Positions 10,571-22,372 of a DNA stretch of 64,000 nt are shown piece after piece. The position numbers and the translations under genes were made by a program. Origin of the DNA: Coniferiporia sulphurascens (Eukaryota > Basidiomycota > Agaricomycetes > Hymenochaetales > Hymenochaetaceae). The DNA is taken from NCBI GenBank assembly GCA_002794785.1, contig NBBA01000001.1, forward strand, positions 1,426,001-1,490,000. Direction: 5' to 3'. Each line of letters opens with the position of its first letter. Position 1 is the stretch's first letter. The notes below the pieces were generated by a model. The model did no database searches. It worked only from the letters and a program-made list of their open reading frames with translations, and had not been told where the DNA came from.

Positions 10571-11761
10571 ACCCTCCCCTCCCTCCCGGTCACCAGAGAC
10601 ACACACGATGAGTTCGTAAAAGCCACCCTAGACCTCAGCACCACCCCCCACCTCCAGGTCTTCACTGATGGCTCGCACATTGGTACGGCCTCAGGATCCA
10701 TCATCTGCGCCATGAGTGGCCTCACCAAACTATGGTCCCACCAACTTGCCTCCCCCACCCGCGCCACAGCCACGGACACAGAAATCTTCTCTCTCGCCAC
10801 TGCCCCTGGCTGGGCCACACACCGCCTCCGCACCCACCTGCCTGTCGCGTCGGACCTCTTCTTTCTGTCCGATTCGCTGACGGCACTGAACCTTTTCCAC
10901 ACTTGGGCCACCATGCCAGGCACCCATCTCCTCCACCTTTGGAAGGCAGGGGTCGAGATGCTTCTGGACTCGCATCCAGGCCTCACCATCCATTCCATGT
11001 GGTGTCCGGGTCACTCGGATGTCCCAGGGAATGAATGGGCTGATGATGAAGTGAAACTCACCACGGAGCTCCCCCCCTTGCAACTTGCACCCTCCATCTC
11101 CACCCTCAAGGAAGTGGCCACCAAGACCCTGGTCGAATGCTGGACACTCTCCCTGGCCCGCCCCCTCGCCTCCACTGCTGACAAATACCTGACAGTGCAC
11201 AGCATCCCCTCTCGTCGCCCATGGAAATTGCTCACCCACTCTGCGGACCACCCCTGCCATCACCTCTCTGCAGTAGCGCAGGTCCTCTGCCACGCCGGTC
11301 CCTATGGGGGCTACTGGCTGAGCTTCGACTCAGCCTACCGGCACAGGCATGGCCTGATCTCCCACTGCAGGTGGCATAACCACCCACCATGGCCAGCACA
11401 GATGACTGCCCACATACTAGGCAGGTGCACCACATTCCAACCCTGGATTCAGTGCGTATGGCCAGCCAAAATCCCCCTCCCAGTCCATCACTCAGAATGG
11501 GCCAAGGAGAACCTTATTCCGGTTTTGCGCCACTGGCTTAGGCTGACAGGGCACCTGAACCGCCTCTCTGACAGAACCGTCGGTACCATCCAGCTGGCCT
11601 TTGCCATGATGGAATTAGACGGTCACCCTACCAACGAGGAAATGGACCCGGACCTCCTTCGGGACTACATGCGTTGTATGCTTGGACCCCATACCCAGGA
11701 CTCGGACCTGGCTCTCTTGGAGCTTTCAGGTGCGCTTCCACCCTTTCTCTCTGATCTGTGA
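10571..11761 (+). pseudogene. ORF2: LINE ORF2 C-terminal fragment, uninterrupted, L4
   Basis: About 397 codons without a stop. RNase H has all expected acidic motifs (VFTDGSHIG, the TEIF glutamate, LSDS, GNEWADDE), followed by the conserved Cys/His C-terminal region and the LLELSG end. It lacks EN and RT because of 5' truncation and has no start codon of its own, so it is not a gene, but it is the best preserved RNase H segment of its subfamily here. Confidence 0.9.
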
Positions 11762-12052
11762 CCACCCTTCAGACCCCTTATTGTATGTCCCAGCCGGTGC
11801 TCTCACCTCCCCTTTCTCCATTCTAAGCTACCTCTTTTGCCTGCCCTTGTCCACTTGGTATTGACGTAGCGATATGTATTCCTCCCTCTTCAATTTTCAT
11901 GTACTAATAGGGGCCCTTCACACTTTGGCACCCTTCAGGGAGCAGGACCCCCACCCAGTTTTGTGTGTTGCATGATGATGGGCACCTCCGTTGTTATGTA
12001 GTTAGGGCCCCCCCTTTGGGGGGGGCAGCTTGTAATTATGTAATACTGCAGG

Positions 12053-12083
<31 letters not shown>

Positions 12084-12085
12084 CA
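10571..12085 (+). mobile_element. LINE copy L4, 5'-truncated, inserted into L3
   Basis: Starts inside ORF2 and ends in the 3' hairpin (near 12005-12030) and a TAA-repeat tail. CACAAAACT precedes it at 10562-10570 and follows its tail at 12086-12094. Allowing CpG decay (AATG against AACA, both from AACG) the duplication extends to about 13 bp. This is direct evidence of target-primed insertion into the 3' UTR of L3. Confidence 0.88.
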
Positions 12086-12289
12086 CACAAAACTGGGCGG
12101 GGGTCCTGCTCCCCAAAGGGTGCCAAGGTGTGGAGGGCCCCTATTAGTACATGGAAAAAGAAGAGGGAGGAATACATATTACTATGACAATACCAAGTGG
12201 ATGAATGCAGGCAAAGGAGGTAGCATAGAACAGAGAAAGGGAGGGTGAGAGCACTGGCTGAGACATATGTTTAGGAGTCCAAACGGCAT

Positions 12290-14271
12290 TCACAAATCAG
12301 AGAGAAAGGGTGGGAGCATACCTGAAAGCTCCAAGAGAGCCAGGTCTGAGTCCTGGGTATGGGGTCCAAGCATACAATGCATGTAGTCCCGAAGGAGGTC
12401 CAAGTCCATGTCCTCATCAGTAGGGTGGCTGTCTAGTTCCATTGCAGTGAAAGCCAAGCGGATGGTGCCCATGGTTCTGTCAGAGAGGTGGTTCAAGTGC
12501 CCTGTTAGCCTAAGCCAGTGGCGCAGAACCAGGATAAGGTTTTCCGCAGCCCATTCTGAGTGGTGGGCTGGGAGGGGGATTTTGGCTGGCCAAATGCGCT
12601 GAATCCAGGGTCGGAATGTCGTGTACCTGCCTAAGATGTGGGTGGTCATCTGCGCTGGCCATGGTGGGTGGTTGTGCCACCTGCAGTGAGAGATCAAACC
12701 ATGCCTGTGCTGGTAGGCTGAGTCGAAGCTCAGCCAGTAGCCCCTGTAGGGACCGGCATGACAGAGGACTTGTGCTACTGCAGAAAGGTGGTGGTGAGGG
12801 TGGTCCACAGAGTGAGTGAGCAGCTTCCATGGGCGGTGGGAAGGTATGCCATGCACTGCCAAGTATTTGTCGGCAGTGGAGGTGAGGGGGCAGGCCAGTG
12901 AAAGTGTCCACCATTCAACCAGGGTCTTGGTGGCTATTTCCTTGAGGGCAGAGATGGAGGGTGCAAGTTGTGAGGGGGGGAGCTCCATGGCGAGTTTCGC
13001 TTTGTCATCAGCCCATTCATTCCCAGGGATGTCTGAGTGACCTGGGCACCACACAAAATGGATGGTGAGGCCTGGATGCAAGTCCAGAAGTGTCTCAACC
13101 CCTGCCTTCCAAAGGTGAAGGAGGTGGGCACCTGGTACAGTGGCCCAGCTGCGGAAAAGGTTTAGTGCCATCAGCGAATCAGACAAGAAGAATAGGTCCA
13201 ATGCGACAGGCAGATGGGTGAGGAGGCGGTGCACAGCCCAGCCGGGAGCAGTGGCAAGGGAGAATATTTCCACATCCATGGCTGTGGCGCAGGTGGGGGA
13301 GGCTAGTCGGCGGGACCGTAGTTTGGTGAGGCCGTGCATGGTGCAGATAGTGGTTCCTGAGGTGGTTCTGATGCAAGAGCCATTGGTAAAGATCTGGAGG
13401 TGGGGGGTGGTGCTGAGATCTAGGGCGGCCTGTATGAACTCATTGCATGTGTCGCCTGTGACCGGGAGGGGAGGGTGAAGGTAACCTGTCCACCTGTAAA
13501 GGCCAGAGGATCCATCCAGGGGGGATGCGTGTATGCAGGGACCGGTTGTACCCGAGGGACTCGGACCTGCAGAGAAAGGGAGAATGGTCTATTAGTTACA
13601 TTGCGAAAGCATTTGTGGCCAATAGAGTGGGGGGTGCGCCATAGGCATAGGGAATGGGATGTTTTTAAGTATTCAAAGTAAAAAGAGAGGGGAGGGACTG
13701 AGCATAGAAAATTAGTAGAGAAAGGGGAGGTGCCTTTGTAGATGCCCAGGATCCACCAACAGGCCGTGTTTTGCACAGCTTGGAGTCAGCTGATCAGGGT
13801 TTTTTGGTGGCGGCCATGGTACCAGACTGGAGTGCCCCATGCTAGGACAGAGCGGACATAGTTGGTGTATAGTCACTGGAGGAGGAGGGCTGATGCTCCG
13901 TGTTCGGTGTTGCCTAGGATGTGGAGGGCAGCGAGAGTGGAGAGTCCCTTAGAACACATTTGCTTGACGTGGGGCTTAAAGGTCAGGCCTGGATCCCACC
14001 AGATCCCAAGCCACTGGAGTGGACAGGAGGGTCAGATGAGGGTGTTGGGGTCGATTTGGATCCCAGCAGTGTCCCAGCCATGATAGCCAGTTCTGTGCCG
14101 AGGTGGGTGAAAGTGGAGTGCCTCTGTTTTGGCAGCTTCGATATTGAGACCAATGTCGCCAAAGAGGCCGTTGAGTTGGTGATAAGCATCAGCCAGGTGG
14201 CAGCAGTTGGATGCTACTGAGGGGCCAACACATATTAGTAGATGGTCATCAATGTATGCAAGCACAGTGGT
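12290..14271 (-). pseudogene. ORF2: LINE ORF2 fragment (RT catalytic box to end), L3
   Basis: Reads leftward from LAYIDDH at about 14265 through the connection region to RNase H and the C-terminus, ending at 12290. The RNase H part (12290-13339) is open for 350 codons. A frameshift between 13340 and 13420 and stops near 14032 break the rest. The catalytic box is cut exactly at the L5 insertion and completed at 18510. Confidence 0.88.
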
Positions 14272-14590
14272 TTTTTTTTTTTTTTTTTAATTATTATTCC
14301 TGCAGTATTACCTAGTTACAAGCTGCCCCCCAAAGGGGGGGCCCTAACTACATAACAATGGAGGCGCCCGTCATTGCATAATGCACGAAACTGGGCGGGG
14401 GCCCTGCTCCCCAAAGGGTGCCAAGGTGTGGAGGGCCCCTATTAGTATGAGAGGAGAAGAAGGAGGGAGGAATACATTTCACTATGGCACAGCCAAATGG
14501 ATGAGAGCAGGCAAATGAGGTAGTTTAGAATCGGAAAGGGGGGGCGAGAGCGCCGGCTGGGACATATGGGGGGAGTCCAAAAGGTGGGCA

Positions 14591-14968
14591 CTAGACAGAG
14601 GAAAGGGGAGGAAGTGCACCTGAAAGCTCCAAGAGAGCTGGGTCCAGGTCCAGGGTTTGGGGTCCAAGCATATGACTCATGTATTCCCTGAGGAGGTCCA
14701 AGTCCGTATTTTCGTCAGTCAGGTGTTCCTCCAGCTCCATCGCAGCAAAGGCCAGGCATATAGTAGTGGAGGTACAGTCGGAGAGGCGGTTCAGATGTCC
14801 CATCAGCTTCAGCCAGCGGCGCAGAACCTGGAGACGGTTTTCATCGGCCCACTTGGTGTGGTGGGTCAGGAGTGGGTCATGGGGGGGCCAGACCTTGCGG
14901 ATCCAGGGACGGAATGTACGACACCCACCTAAAATGTGGGCGGTCAACTGGGCTGGCCAGGGGGGGTG
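14591..14968 (-). pseudogene. ORF2: LINE ORF2 C-terminal end, L5
   Basis: Encodes PPWPAQLTAHILGGC onward to the LLELSG end of ORF2. The reading frame is interrupted at 14968 by the LTR-like insertion and continues at 16321. Confidence 0.85.
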
Positions 14969-16315
14969 TGTTAGATTCGCTCCCTGATTAAGGGTTAGAA
15001 ACAAGTGATAACAGATTCACACAATAATACTAGTTAGTTTAGGGTAGGCTTGGTACCCTTCACTCGCTAGAGTGTTAGAGCTGATGATGGTGGTAAGAGA
15101 CAAGAGATGAATTAAACTGCTTTTTATCACAATTTTACATTGGGCTTTTATACCCTACATGTTGTAGCTTATTTACTATGTTCCGGTAGCTACTACAACA
15201 TACTACTCTTGATTTATAAGTCATAAGAATGTTCCGGTACAATCCTGTACATGCTATTTACTATTCTTAGCTTTCTTATGAGTCAGTTACATATTCCGGT
15301 ACGTTCTACAGCCTACTGTGCTATCTTTATCTTATGCCAGAACCTTCCCTGAGTTTCCATTGAGTCATACAGTATAATATCTAAGTTAACCATTCTTGGA
15401 TACTACTATACCTATGATGCTTCTCCTTATTTCCTAATTGGTTCTGCTGTGTGATGCGCTATACTTGGCTCCCATCAATTGCGTCTTCAATTGATCGCCA
15501 TGCTTCCATCGGCTATTCTTAGCCGAACACTTAGATATACTTGTGTGGCTCAGCTATTATGCTATCCTTCTTAATCTTATCTTGTTGTGGCTTGTTACTT
15601 ATTACCGTAGACTAATCTTGAGTCATTTCCATTATTGCGTTGAAAGGGGTTCATTCCGGTGTTCTATCGTCTACTGGCATAAAGAGCTCCTCAGGCCCTA
15701 TAGCGTTTATATTTGTTATCCTGCTATACCCGGGTGTGACTCTATATGATGGTTCATCATTGAACCATTGTATTATAATCTCCTTATCTATTGGTACTAG
15801 CTCCTGTCTTTGGTTTGGTTCCTTTCGATCTACTGTTGTGTGTCCTTTGGCTATGAAGTTGGCTTTGTATGTGAATAGTTGTTCTCGTAATTGTTTATTG
15901 ATAGTATGAACTATTTGGTGTGCCGCTTCTGCATAATCGGTTGATGTAATAACTGCCCTTTGATAACATAATTCATTATGTGGCTGATTATAAATCTTGG
16001 TTCTTGTGTAAGCACTGATTACATATCTATTCAATTGATATGAGAACATAGTTGCTCTATGTTCGATTATTACTTCTAGCCTTTCTGCCACTTGTTGTTC
16101 CCTTGTAGTATGATCAAATGTAATTTGACAGTTGTCATATCCTGCATTCTGTCCTACTGTTGCACATGCAATGTTAAACGCTTTCCATGCTACTTGATCT
16201 GCATCTTTACAGTGTTGGCATAGGTTCCTGGTATCAATTAGAGTTATGGGTCTTGCCATGTTGATCTTGATAATTCGTCAATCTGGCGATCACGATTTTC
16301 ATCAATTTACTAACA
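14969..16315 (-). mobile_element. LTR-like insertion (solo LTR candidate) of 1347 bp with internal ORF
   Basis: Begins TGTTAG and ends CTAACA, a 6 bp perfect terminal inversion of TG..CA type, and is flanked by the 5 bp duplication GGGTG (14964-14968 and 16316-16320). It is AT-rich, unlike the LINE around it. On the minus strand a TATAAAAG box (plus-strand 15145-15152) lies about 180 bp from the downstream terminus, as a U3/R boundary would. TTCCGGT recurs near 15180, 15232, 15294 and 15653. Best read as a solo LTR of an otherwise unseen element, in minus orientation. A short non-autonomous LTR element is the alternative. Confidence 0.75.
15651..16259 (-). CDS. Unknown 202-aa protein encoded inside the LTR-like element
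   Basis: Intact ATG-to-stop ORF on the minus strand starting 56 nt inside the element. The protein starts MARPITLIDTRNLCQHCKDAD, has a CX2C pair near the N-terminus, a predicted helical middle (VAERLEVIIEHRATMFSYQL) and an acidic, Pro-containing end. I see no membrane span and recognise no family. If the element is a solo LTR, the ORF lies in U3, so in a complete element it would sit at the 3' end of the mRNA, after pol. The internal TATA box is downstream of it and could not express it from this LTR alone. Confidence 0.5.
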   Translation of the reverse strand: MARPITLIDTRNLCQHCKDADQVAWKAFNIACATVGQNAGYDNCQITFDHTTREQQVAERLEVIIEHRATMFSYQLNRYVISAYTRTKIYNQPHNELCYQRAVITSTDYAEAAHQIVHTINKQLREQLFTYKANFIAKGHTTVDRKEPNQRQELVPIDKEIIIQWFNDEPSYRVTPGYSRITNINAIGPEELFMPVDDRTPE

Positions 16316-16320
16316 GGGTG

Positions 16321-18494
16321 GTTGTGCCACCTGCAGTGTGAGATCAAGCCATGCCGGTGCCGGTAGGCTGAGTCGAAGTTCAGCCAGTATCCCCCATAGG
16401 GACCAGCATGGCAGAGGACCTGGGCGACTGCAGAGAGTTTGTGGTGAGGGTGGTCGACCGACTGTGTGAGCAGTTTGTGTGGTCAGCAGGACGGGATACC
16501 GTTGACAGCTAAGTATTTGTTGGCTGTTGAGGCGAGTGGGTGGGCGAGTGAGAGGGACCAGTGCTCCATGAGAGTGTTGATGGCAGCCTCTTTCAGTGTG
16601 GAGGTGGAGGGTGCGAGGGAGGATGGGGGTAGGTTTGTTGCGAACTTCGCCTCATGGTCTGCCCATTCATTCCCAGGGATGTTGGAGTGACCCGGGCACC
16701 ATATGAAATGGACAGAAAGATCTGGGTAGGAGTTTAATAGGGTCTGGACCCCCGCCTTCCATTGATGGAGGAGGTGGGCACCTGGTACCGGCACCCATGT
16801 GCAGATGAGGTGGAATGCCATCAGTGAATCTGACAGGAAGAAGATGTCAGATGCGACTGGCAAAAGGTCCCAGAGGTGGTGTGCTGCCCAGCTCGGTGTG
16901 GAGGTGAGGGAGAAAATCTCTGCATCCGTGGCTGTTGCGCAGGTGGGGGAGGCCAGCCGGTGGGACTTAAGGTGGGTAAGGCCCTTCATGGTGCAGACAG
17001 CTGATCCAGATTTCGTGCCCATGCATGAGCCATCAGTGAAAACCTGGAGGTGGGGGAGGGTGCTCAGGGAGCGGGTGGCAGCCACAAATTCCTTGCAGGT
17101 GTCCTCGCTGACCGGGGTTATGGGAGTGGCAAACGAGACTCGTCTGGTTGTAAATGCCAGAGGGTCCATCCATGGGGGATGAGTGTATGCAGGGACCAGT
17201 TGAACCTGGGGGACCCGGACCTGCAGAGAAGTGGAAAAAGGATGGTTAGTTACGTTTTTGTAATAGCGTTTTCTACCAACGGAGTGCAGGGTGCGCCAGA
17301 GGCACAGAGAATGGAGGGTCTTAGCATACTCAAAGTAATAAGAAAGAGGGGGGAGGGAACAAAGAAAATTTGTGGAAAAAGGGGAGGCGCCTTTGTAGAT
17401 GCCGAGAATCCATCTGCATGCCGTGTTTTGCACAGCCCGCAGGCGGCTTACTAATGTTTTTTGGCGTTAGCCATGATACCAAATTGGTGCGCCCCACGTG
17501 AGAATGGAGCGGACACAGGCAGTGTACAGTTGACGGAGGAGAAGGGCCGAGATTCCGCATTCAGTGTTTCCAAGAATGTGGAGGGCAGCAAGTGTGGAGA
17601 GACCCTTGGAGTGCATGTGTTCCATGTGGGCCTTGAATGTGAGGGTGGGGTCCCACCATATTCCCAGCCAACAGAGTGGGATAGAGGGTCGGATGAGCAT
17701 GGTGGGGGCGACCCACACCCCAGCAGTGTCCCAGTTGGTGTAGGCGGCTGAACGGCATTGAGGTGGGTGGAAGTGTTGGCACTCCGTTTTGGCGGTTTCA
17801 ATGTTGAGGCCAATGGTGCCAAAGTGGGCATTGAGTTGGTGGTAGGTGTTAGACAATTGCTGGCAGTTGGATCCCACACTGGGTCCGACACACACAAGAA
17901 GGTGGTCATTGACATATGCAAGGGCGGTGGTGCCGGTTTGGTGAAATTTTCGGAGGACCATGCCTGCAAATATGGTCGAGAGGATCAGTGAGACTGGTGA
18001 CCCTTGAGGGGTGCCGAGGTCGGGTTTCTGGGCAGTTGGGAGGGTGGTGCCGTCAAAGGTGATGGCCACCTGCTGGTCTGTCATGAAGGACAGGCACCAG
18101 TCTGCCATATTAGGCAGGCACTGGAGGTCCAACAGTTGTCAGTGGAGGAGTTGTGGGTGAACCGAGTCGAAAAAACCCTGTATGTCGACCACTAGGACCG
18201 AGCATATGCAGCCCTCGGCATGGGCTTGTTCTGCAATCTGTAAGAGGTGCTGGGCGGCATCATAGACTGAATGTCCCTGACGCCCCCCATATTGGTTAGG
18301 TGGCAGCCAGTCCCTTGTATTAGCGAGGAACTGTAGCCAGTTAGCAATAATCTTTTCAAGGAGTTTCCCTAGGGTCTCCTTGAGGGTGATGGGCTGGTAG
18401 GAACACGGTGAAAAGGGGTCCTTCTTGTTTGGCTTCTGAAGCATCACAACTTTTGCCACCCACCAGCACTTGGGGTGGTGCCCCATGCGCAGGC
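16321..18494 (-). pseudogene. ORF2: LINE ORF2 fragment (RT N-terminal part to RNase H), L5
   Basis: One frame from about 18494 (RMGHHPKCWW) leftward: RT motifs LEKIIANWLQF, VDIQGFFDSV with the catalytic Asp present, GTPQGSPVS and the catalytic box as AYVNDH (Asp to Asn). The connection and RNase H follow. Stops: TGA inside the H-stop-QLLDL motif at about 18136-18138, TAA at 17464-17466 and a stop at 16483-16485. The YVND change is a catalytic loss. Confidence 0.87.
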
Positions 18495-18509
18495 TGCGAG
18501 CACAGTGGT

Positions 18510-20206
18510 GCCGGCTTGGTGAAAGCACTGGAGGACCACGCCCGCAAAAATTGTTGATAGGATGGGGGAGATGGGCAATCCTTGGGGGGTGCCGAAGTCG
18601 GGTTTCGGGGCAGTTGGGAGGGTGGTGCCGTCGAAGGTGACTGCAACCTGCCTGTCCGTCATGAAGGAGAGACACTGGTCTGCCATGTCAGGTGGGCACT
18701 GGAGCTCCAGCAATTGTCAGTGGAGGAGGTGGGGGTGTACCGAGTTGAAGAAGCCCTGAATGTTGACCGCTAGGACTGAGCACACAAGGCCCTTTGCATG
18801 GGCATTCTCTGCTATTTGTAAGAGGTGTTGGGCAGCATCATAGACTGAGTGTCCTTGACACCCCCCATACTGGTTAGGTGGCAGCCAGTCCCACTTGTTA
18901 GCAAGGAACTGGAGCCAGTTAGCTATAATCTTTTCGAGGAGTTTCCCTAAGGTCTCCTCAAGGGTGATGGGCCGGTATGAGCATGGCAAGAACGGGTCCT
19001 TTTTGTTAGGCTTTTGGAGCATAACCACTTTTGCCACCCGCCAGCATTTGGGGTGGTGCCCCATGTGCAGACAGTTGTTGAAAAGTGTTAGAATCTCTTC
19101 GGGGTAAGCTTCCACCACCCATTTCAGGGGGCGGTAGCCTATTCCCAAGAGGCCTGGAGCCGACAGATTGGAGGTGTCGGACAGTGCCCCCATGAGCTCG
19201 GTGAGGAGGATCGGTGGGGCAGCTGATTGGGGGGGTGGGGGCGGGTTTTGGTCTGCTGGCAGGGGAGGGGGAGGCATGAAGAAGGTTTTGCGGAATAGCT
19301 CACCTTTCTCATCGTCTGACTGGGTGAAGGTGCCATCTCGTCGCTTGAGGGATGGGATGGGTGTGGGGCGGGTGCCGAGGCCTTGTTTGTCCCAGGTCCA
19401 GATGTTGGAGGCATCCGCTTCGGCCGCCTGATCGGCATAGAACTGCCGCTTGGCCGTGTGCACTCCTTGTTTGAAGGTGCGATGTGCTGACGCATGTTGG
19501 AGGGGGGTGGTAGCTGTTGAAATGGCGGTCAGCAGGTTTTTGCATGTTTGCATCCACCATGGGACCTCCATCTTCAACGGTTTTGAGAGGTGGGTGAATG
19601 GCTCAAGGGCTGCCACCATGGCTGTTACCATGGCATCGGCTTTGTTGTCCAAGGTGAGGGTGTCGTGGACTGGGAGGTTGAAGGCAAGGTCTAGTAGAGG
19701 GAAGGCAATGTCGGTCCATTCCTCCTTGTTGGCTGGTAAAAGCCGGTGGGTCTTGAGGACCAGAGGTGGGGGCCAAAAAGGGATAGACCAGCGCAGGATT
19801 GTGTGATCTGACAGCAGGGAAAGGTCGGAAGTGGCCGAGTCCATGATGGTGTTGGGGTTAATGGAGGGGGGGGCCCAGATCATGTCTATGGGGCATCTCA
19901 GGCGGTTTCTGTTGGGCCTTGAGTCAGAGTCAGGTAAATGGGCAGGTGCTAGGCCGTGCCCATGGAAAAAGTCGTCGAGGGGTTGTGCCCTCAATTCCTC
20001 TGGCTGTGAGGCAGAGAGTTCGGACCATGTGGGGTGGCGATGGTTGAAGTCACCCGCCACAAGGAGGGTGGTGGCTAGTGCCGAGGGAAGCGAGAAGAGG
20101 AATAGCTCACCTGGGTACTGTGGGAGGGCCCCAGCCCGGTCTGGGGGTGACATGCCATAGTAATTGCACACCTGGACCATGAGGGAGGATCATATTTCCA
20201 CAGTGA
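18510..20206 (-). pseudogene. ORF2: LINE ORF2 fragment (endonuclease end to RT), L3
   Basis: 18717-20180 is open for 487 codons. It holds the APE endonuclease C-terminal half (GDFNHRHPTW, PIDMIWAP, LSDHTILRW), the linker with PFTHLSKP and FYADQAAEADASN, and RT up to INIQGFFNSV, where the first catalytic Asp is Asn. TGA at 18717-18719 breaks the frame before the piece ends at GTTVLA, next to the L5 duplication. The 5' end of the piece (TVEI) abuts the tail of L6. Confidence 0.88.
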
Positions 20207-20805
20207 GGGTTTTTATTATTATTATTATTATTCTTATTCTTGCAGTATTACATAATTACAAGCTGCCCCCCCGAAGGGGGGGCCCTAACTACATAACAAT
20301 GGAGGTGCCCGTCATTGTGCATCACACAAAACTGGGTGGGGGCTCTGCTCCCCAAGGGGTGCCAAAGTGTGGAGAGCCCCTATTTAGTATAACAGACTTG
20401 GAGAAGGAGGAGTACATATCACTATGAACCAACCAAGCGGGTGGGGGCAGGCAAAGTAAGAAGCTTAGAATGGAGAAAGGGATGGCAAGAGTGCTGGCCA
20501 GGACATATTCCAAGGAATTCGAAAGGCAGGCTCTAATCGGAAGGGAAGGGAGGAAGCATACCTGATAGCTCCAAAAGGGCTGGGTCCAAGTCCTGGGTTT
20601 GGGGTCCAAGCATATGACACATGTAGTCCTGTAGGAGGTCCAGGTCCATATTCTCATCGGTGGGGTGGCCGTCTATGTCCATCACAGCAAAAGCTAGCTG
20701 GATGGCGCCTGCGGTGCAGTCAGAGAGGCAGTTTAGGTGCCCTGTCAGCTTAAGCCAATGGCACAAAACTGGGAGGCAGTGTTCGTCAGCCCACTCTGAG
20801 TGGTG
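20207..20805 (-). mobile_element. LINE copy L6, 3' fragment
   Basis: TTA-repeat tail, 3' hairpin and 3' UTR, then the last ORF2 codons (20533-20805, LKLTGHLNCLSD to LLELSG). Severely 5'-truncated. It is joined at its 5' end to the start of chimera X1. I found no clear target duplication. Confidence 0.8.
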
Positions 20806-21443
20806 GCCTCTTGGGTGGGTTGGACCCCCTTGAGGTGGTTAGTATCCCTCACTCCCTGGGACAGCTTTGCCACTGGGGTCGGGTATGTGAGACAGAGATC
20901 CTGGTACGATTGCAGATCCAGAAGTGGGGCTGGGGGCTGACTGGGCACTTGTCCCATGACCTTGGTTCCTGGGTATTCCAGCTGTAATGGCTGTTTCTGA
21001 AGTGCATGCCAGGGCATGGGAAAGGGCCTGCATGGAGTGTGTGTCAGCATCCCGGCATGCAGAAGTGTAGTGTCTCGGGCCGTAGCGCTGTGGGAGAGTT
21101 CCCCTCAGTGGCTCCAGAGGACTAAATCCTCTGTCGGTTCGTGTGGGGGTAATTCCCACTATGGGCTTAAGTTGATTCCCAGAAGCACAGCAGTACTCTA
21201 CAGGACCTCTATGGTCAGGGGGGGAGTGTGTAGGGTAGGGGGGTTGTTCCATATGGGTGGGGTAGTGCCTACAGTGCCACGACCCTCACCCGGGATGGCC
21301 TCCTGGCACGGCATGCCTTACCCTAGTGCTCCAATATAGCGCCCATATGTCATAGAGGACAGCGGGAGCAGTTTAGGTTGCTGCATATCCCGAGGAAGGT
21401 ACACGCATTGTTTGAGTCCCACAAGGGCGCTCTTAATTCTGGC
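20806..21443 (+). repeat. R-module, 5'-truncated copy
   Basis: About 640 bp without LINE, LTR or recognisable protein homology. Closely similar to 59405-60045 and to the reverse complement of 49004-49645. The 3' terminus, CTCTTAATTCTGGC, is the same in all three copies. I see no conserved sense ORF beginning with ATG. Confidence 0.85.
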
Positions 21444-22039
21444 CCACTCGCCTCGACAGCCAACAAATACTTAGCTGTCAACGGTATCCCCTCTCACCAT
21501 CCCCAAAAGCTTATCACGCAGTCGGTCGACCACCCCTGCTGGGAGCTCTCCACAGTCGCCCAGGTTCTCTGTCATGCCGGTCCCTATGGGGGCTACTGGC
21601 TGAGCTTCGACTCAGCCTACCGGCACAGGCACAGCCTGATTTCACACTGCAGATGGCACAACCACCCCCCTGGCCAGCCCAGTCGACCGCTCACATACTG
21701 GGCGGATGTCGCACATTCCGACCATGGATCCGCAAGGTCTGGCCCCCCCGTGACCCACTTCCAACCCACCACACCAAGTGGGCCAACGAAAACCATCTCC
21801 AGGTTTTGTGCCACTGGCTGAAGCTGACAGGGCATCTTAACCACCTCTCTGACCATACCTCTGCCGCCATCCGCTTGGCTTTCAGTGCAATGGAGCTGGA
21901 GGGACACCCGACCGATGAAGATATGGACCTGGACCTCCTCCAGGATTACATGAGTTGTATGCTTGGACCCTGTTCCCAGGACCCGGACCCGGCTCTTTTG
22001 GAGCTTGCAGGTGCGCTCCCTCCCTTTTCCTCTGACTAG
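21444..22039 (+). pseudogene. ORF2: LINE ORF2 C-terminal fragment in X1
   Basis: Starts at LASTANKYLAVNG within the region after RNase H and continues through the Cys/His region to LLELAGALPPF. Loss of one C in the run after AACC near 21660 shifts the frame midway. Confidence 0.85.
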
Positions 22040-22372
22040 TGCCTGCCCTTTGGACTCCCACATGTATGTCCTGGCCGGCGCCCTCGCCCACCCTTTCCTA
22101 TTCTAAGCTACCCCCTTTTGCCTGATATCATCTGTTTGGCCTGGCAGTAGTGATATGTATTCCTCCCTCTTTCTTGTTCTTTCCCACTAATAGGGGCCCT
22201 TCCCACCTTGGCACCCTTCAGGGAGCAGGGTCCCTGCCCAGTTTCGTGTGTTGTGCAATGACAGGCGCCTCTGTTGTTATGTAGTTAGGGCCCCCCCTTT
22301 GGGGGGGCAGCTTGTAATTATGTAATACTGCAGGAATAATAATAAAAAATAATAAAAAACAATAAAAAAAAG

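Larger units (their letters stand above)
14272..18494 (-). mobile_element. LINE copy L5, 5'-truncated, inserted into L3
   Basis: Antisense LINE with a poly-A-like tail (T-run from 14272 on the plus strand), the 3' hairpin and ORF2 up to the N-terminal part of RT. TGC(A/G)AGCACAGTGGT flanks it at 14257-14271 and 18495-18509. This is a 15 bp duplication whose single mismatch is a CpG transition. The LTR-like element 14969-16315 lies inside it. Confidence 0.9.
10437..20206 (-). mobile_element. LINE copy L3, antisense, split twice by younger LINEs
   Basis: Three pieces of one antisense LINE: the TAA-type tail and 3' hairpin at 10437-10570, the 3' UTR to RT at 12086-14271, and RT to endonuclease at 18495-20206. 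L4 separates the first two and L5 the last two. Both gaps are closed by target-site duplications, and the coding sequence rejoins in register across them. L3 is 5'-truncated within the endonuclease region. Confidence 0.85.
20806..22372 (+). mobile_element. Chimera X1: R-module fused to truncated LINE
   Basis: The R-module (20806-21443, itself 5'-truncated) runs directly into LINE ORF2 at CACTCGCCTCGACAGCC, with GCC shared at the joint. The LINE part continues to the normal 3' hairpin (about 22287-22312) and an A-rich tail to 22372. Same R-module 3' terminus as in X2 and X3 but a different LINE breakpoint. Confidence 0.82.

Noticed and set aside
21430..21460. R-LINE joints as RNA splice junctions
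   Set aside because: The LINE side of the three joints has no common acceptor (no AG just upstream in the LINE), while 2-3 nt of shared sequence occurs at each joint.
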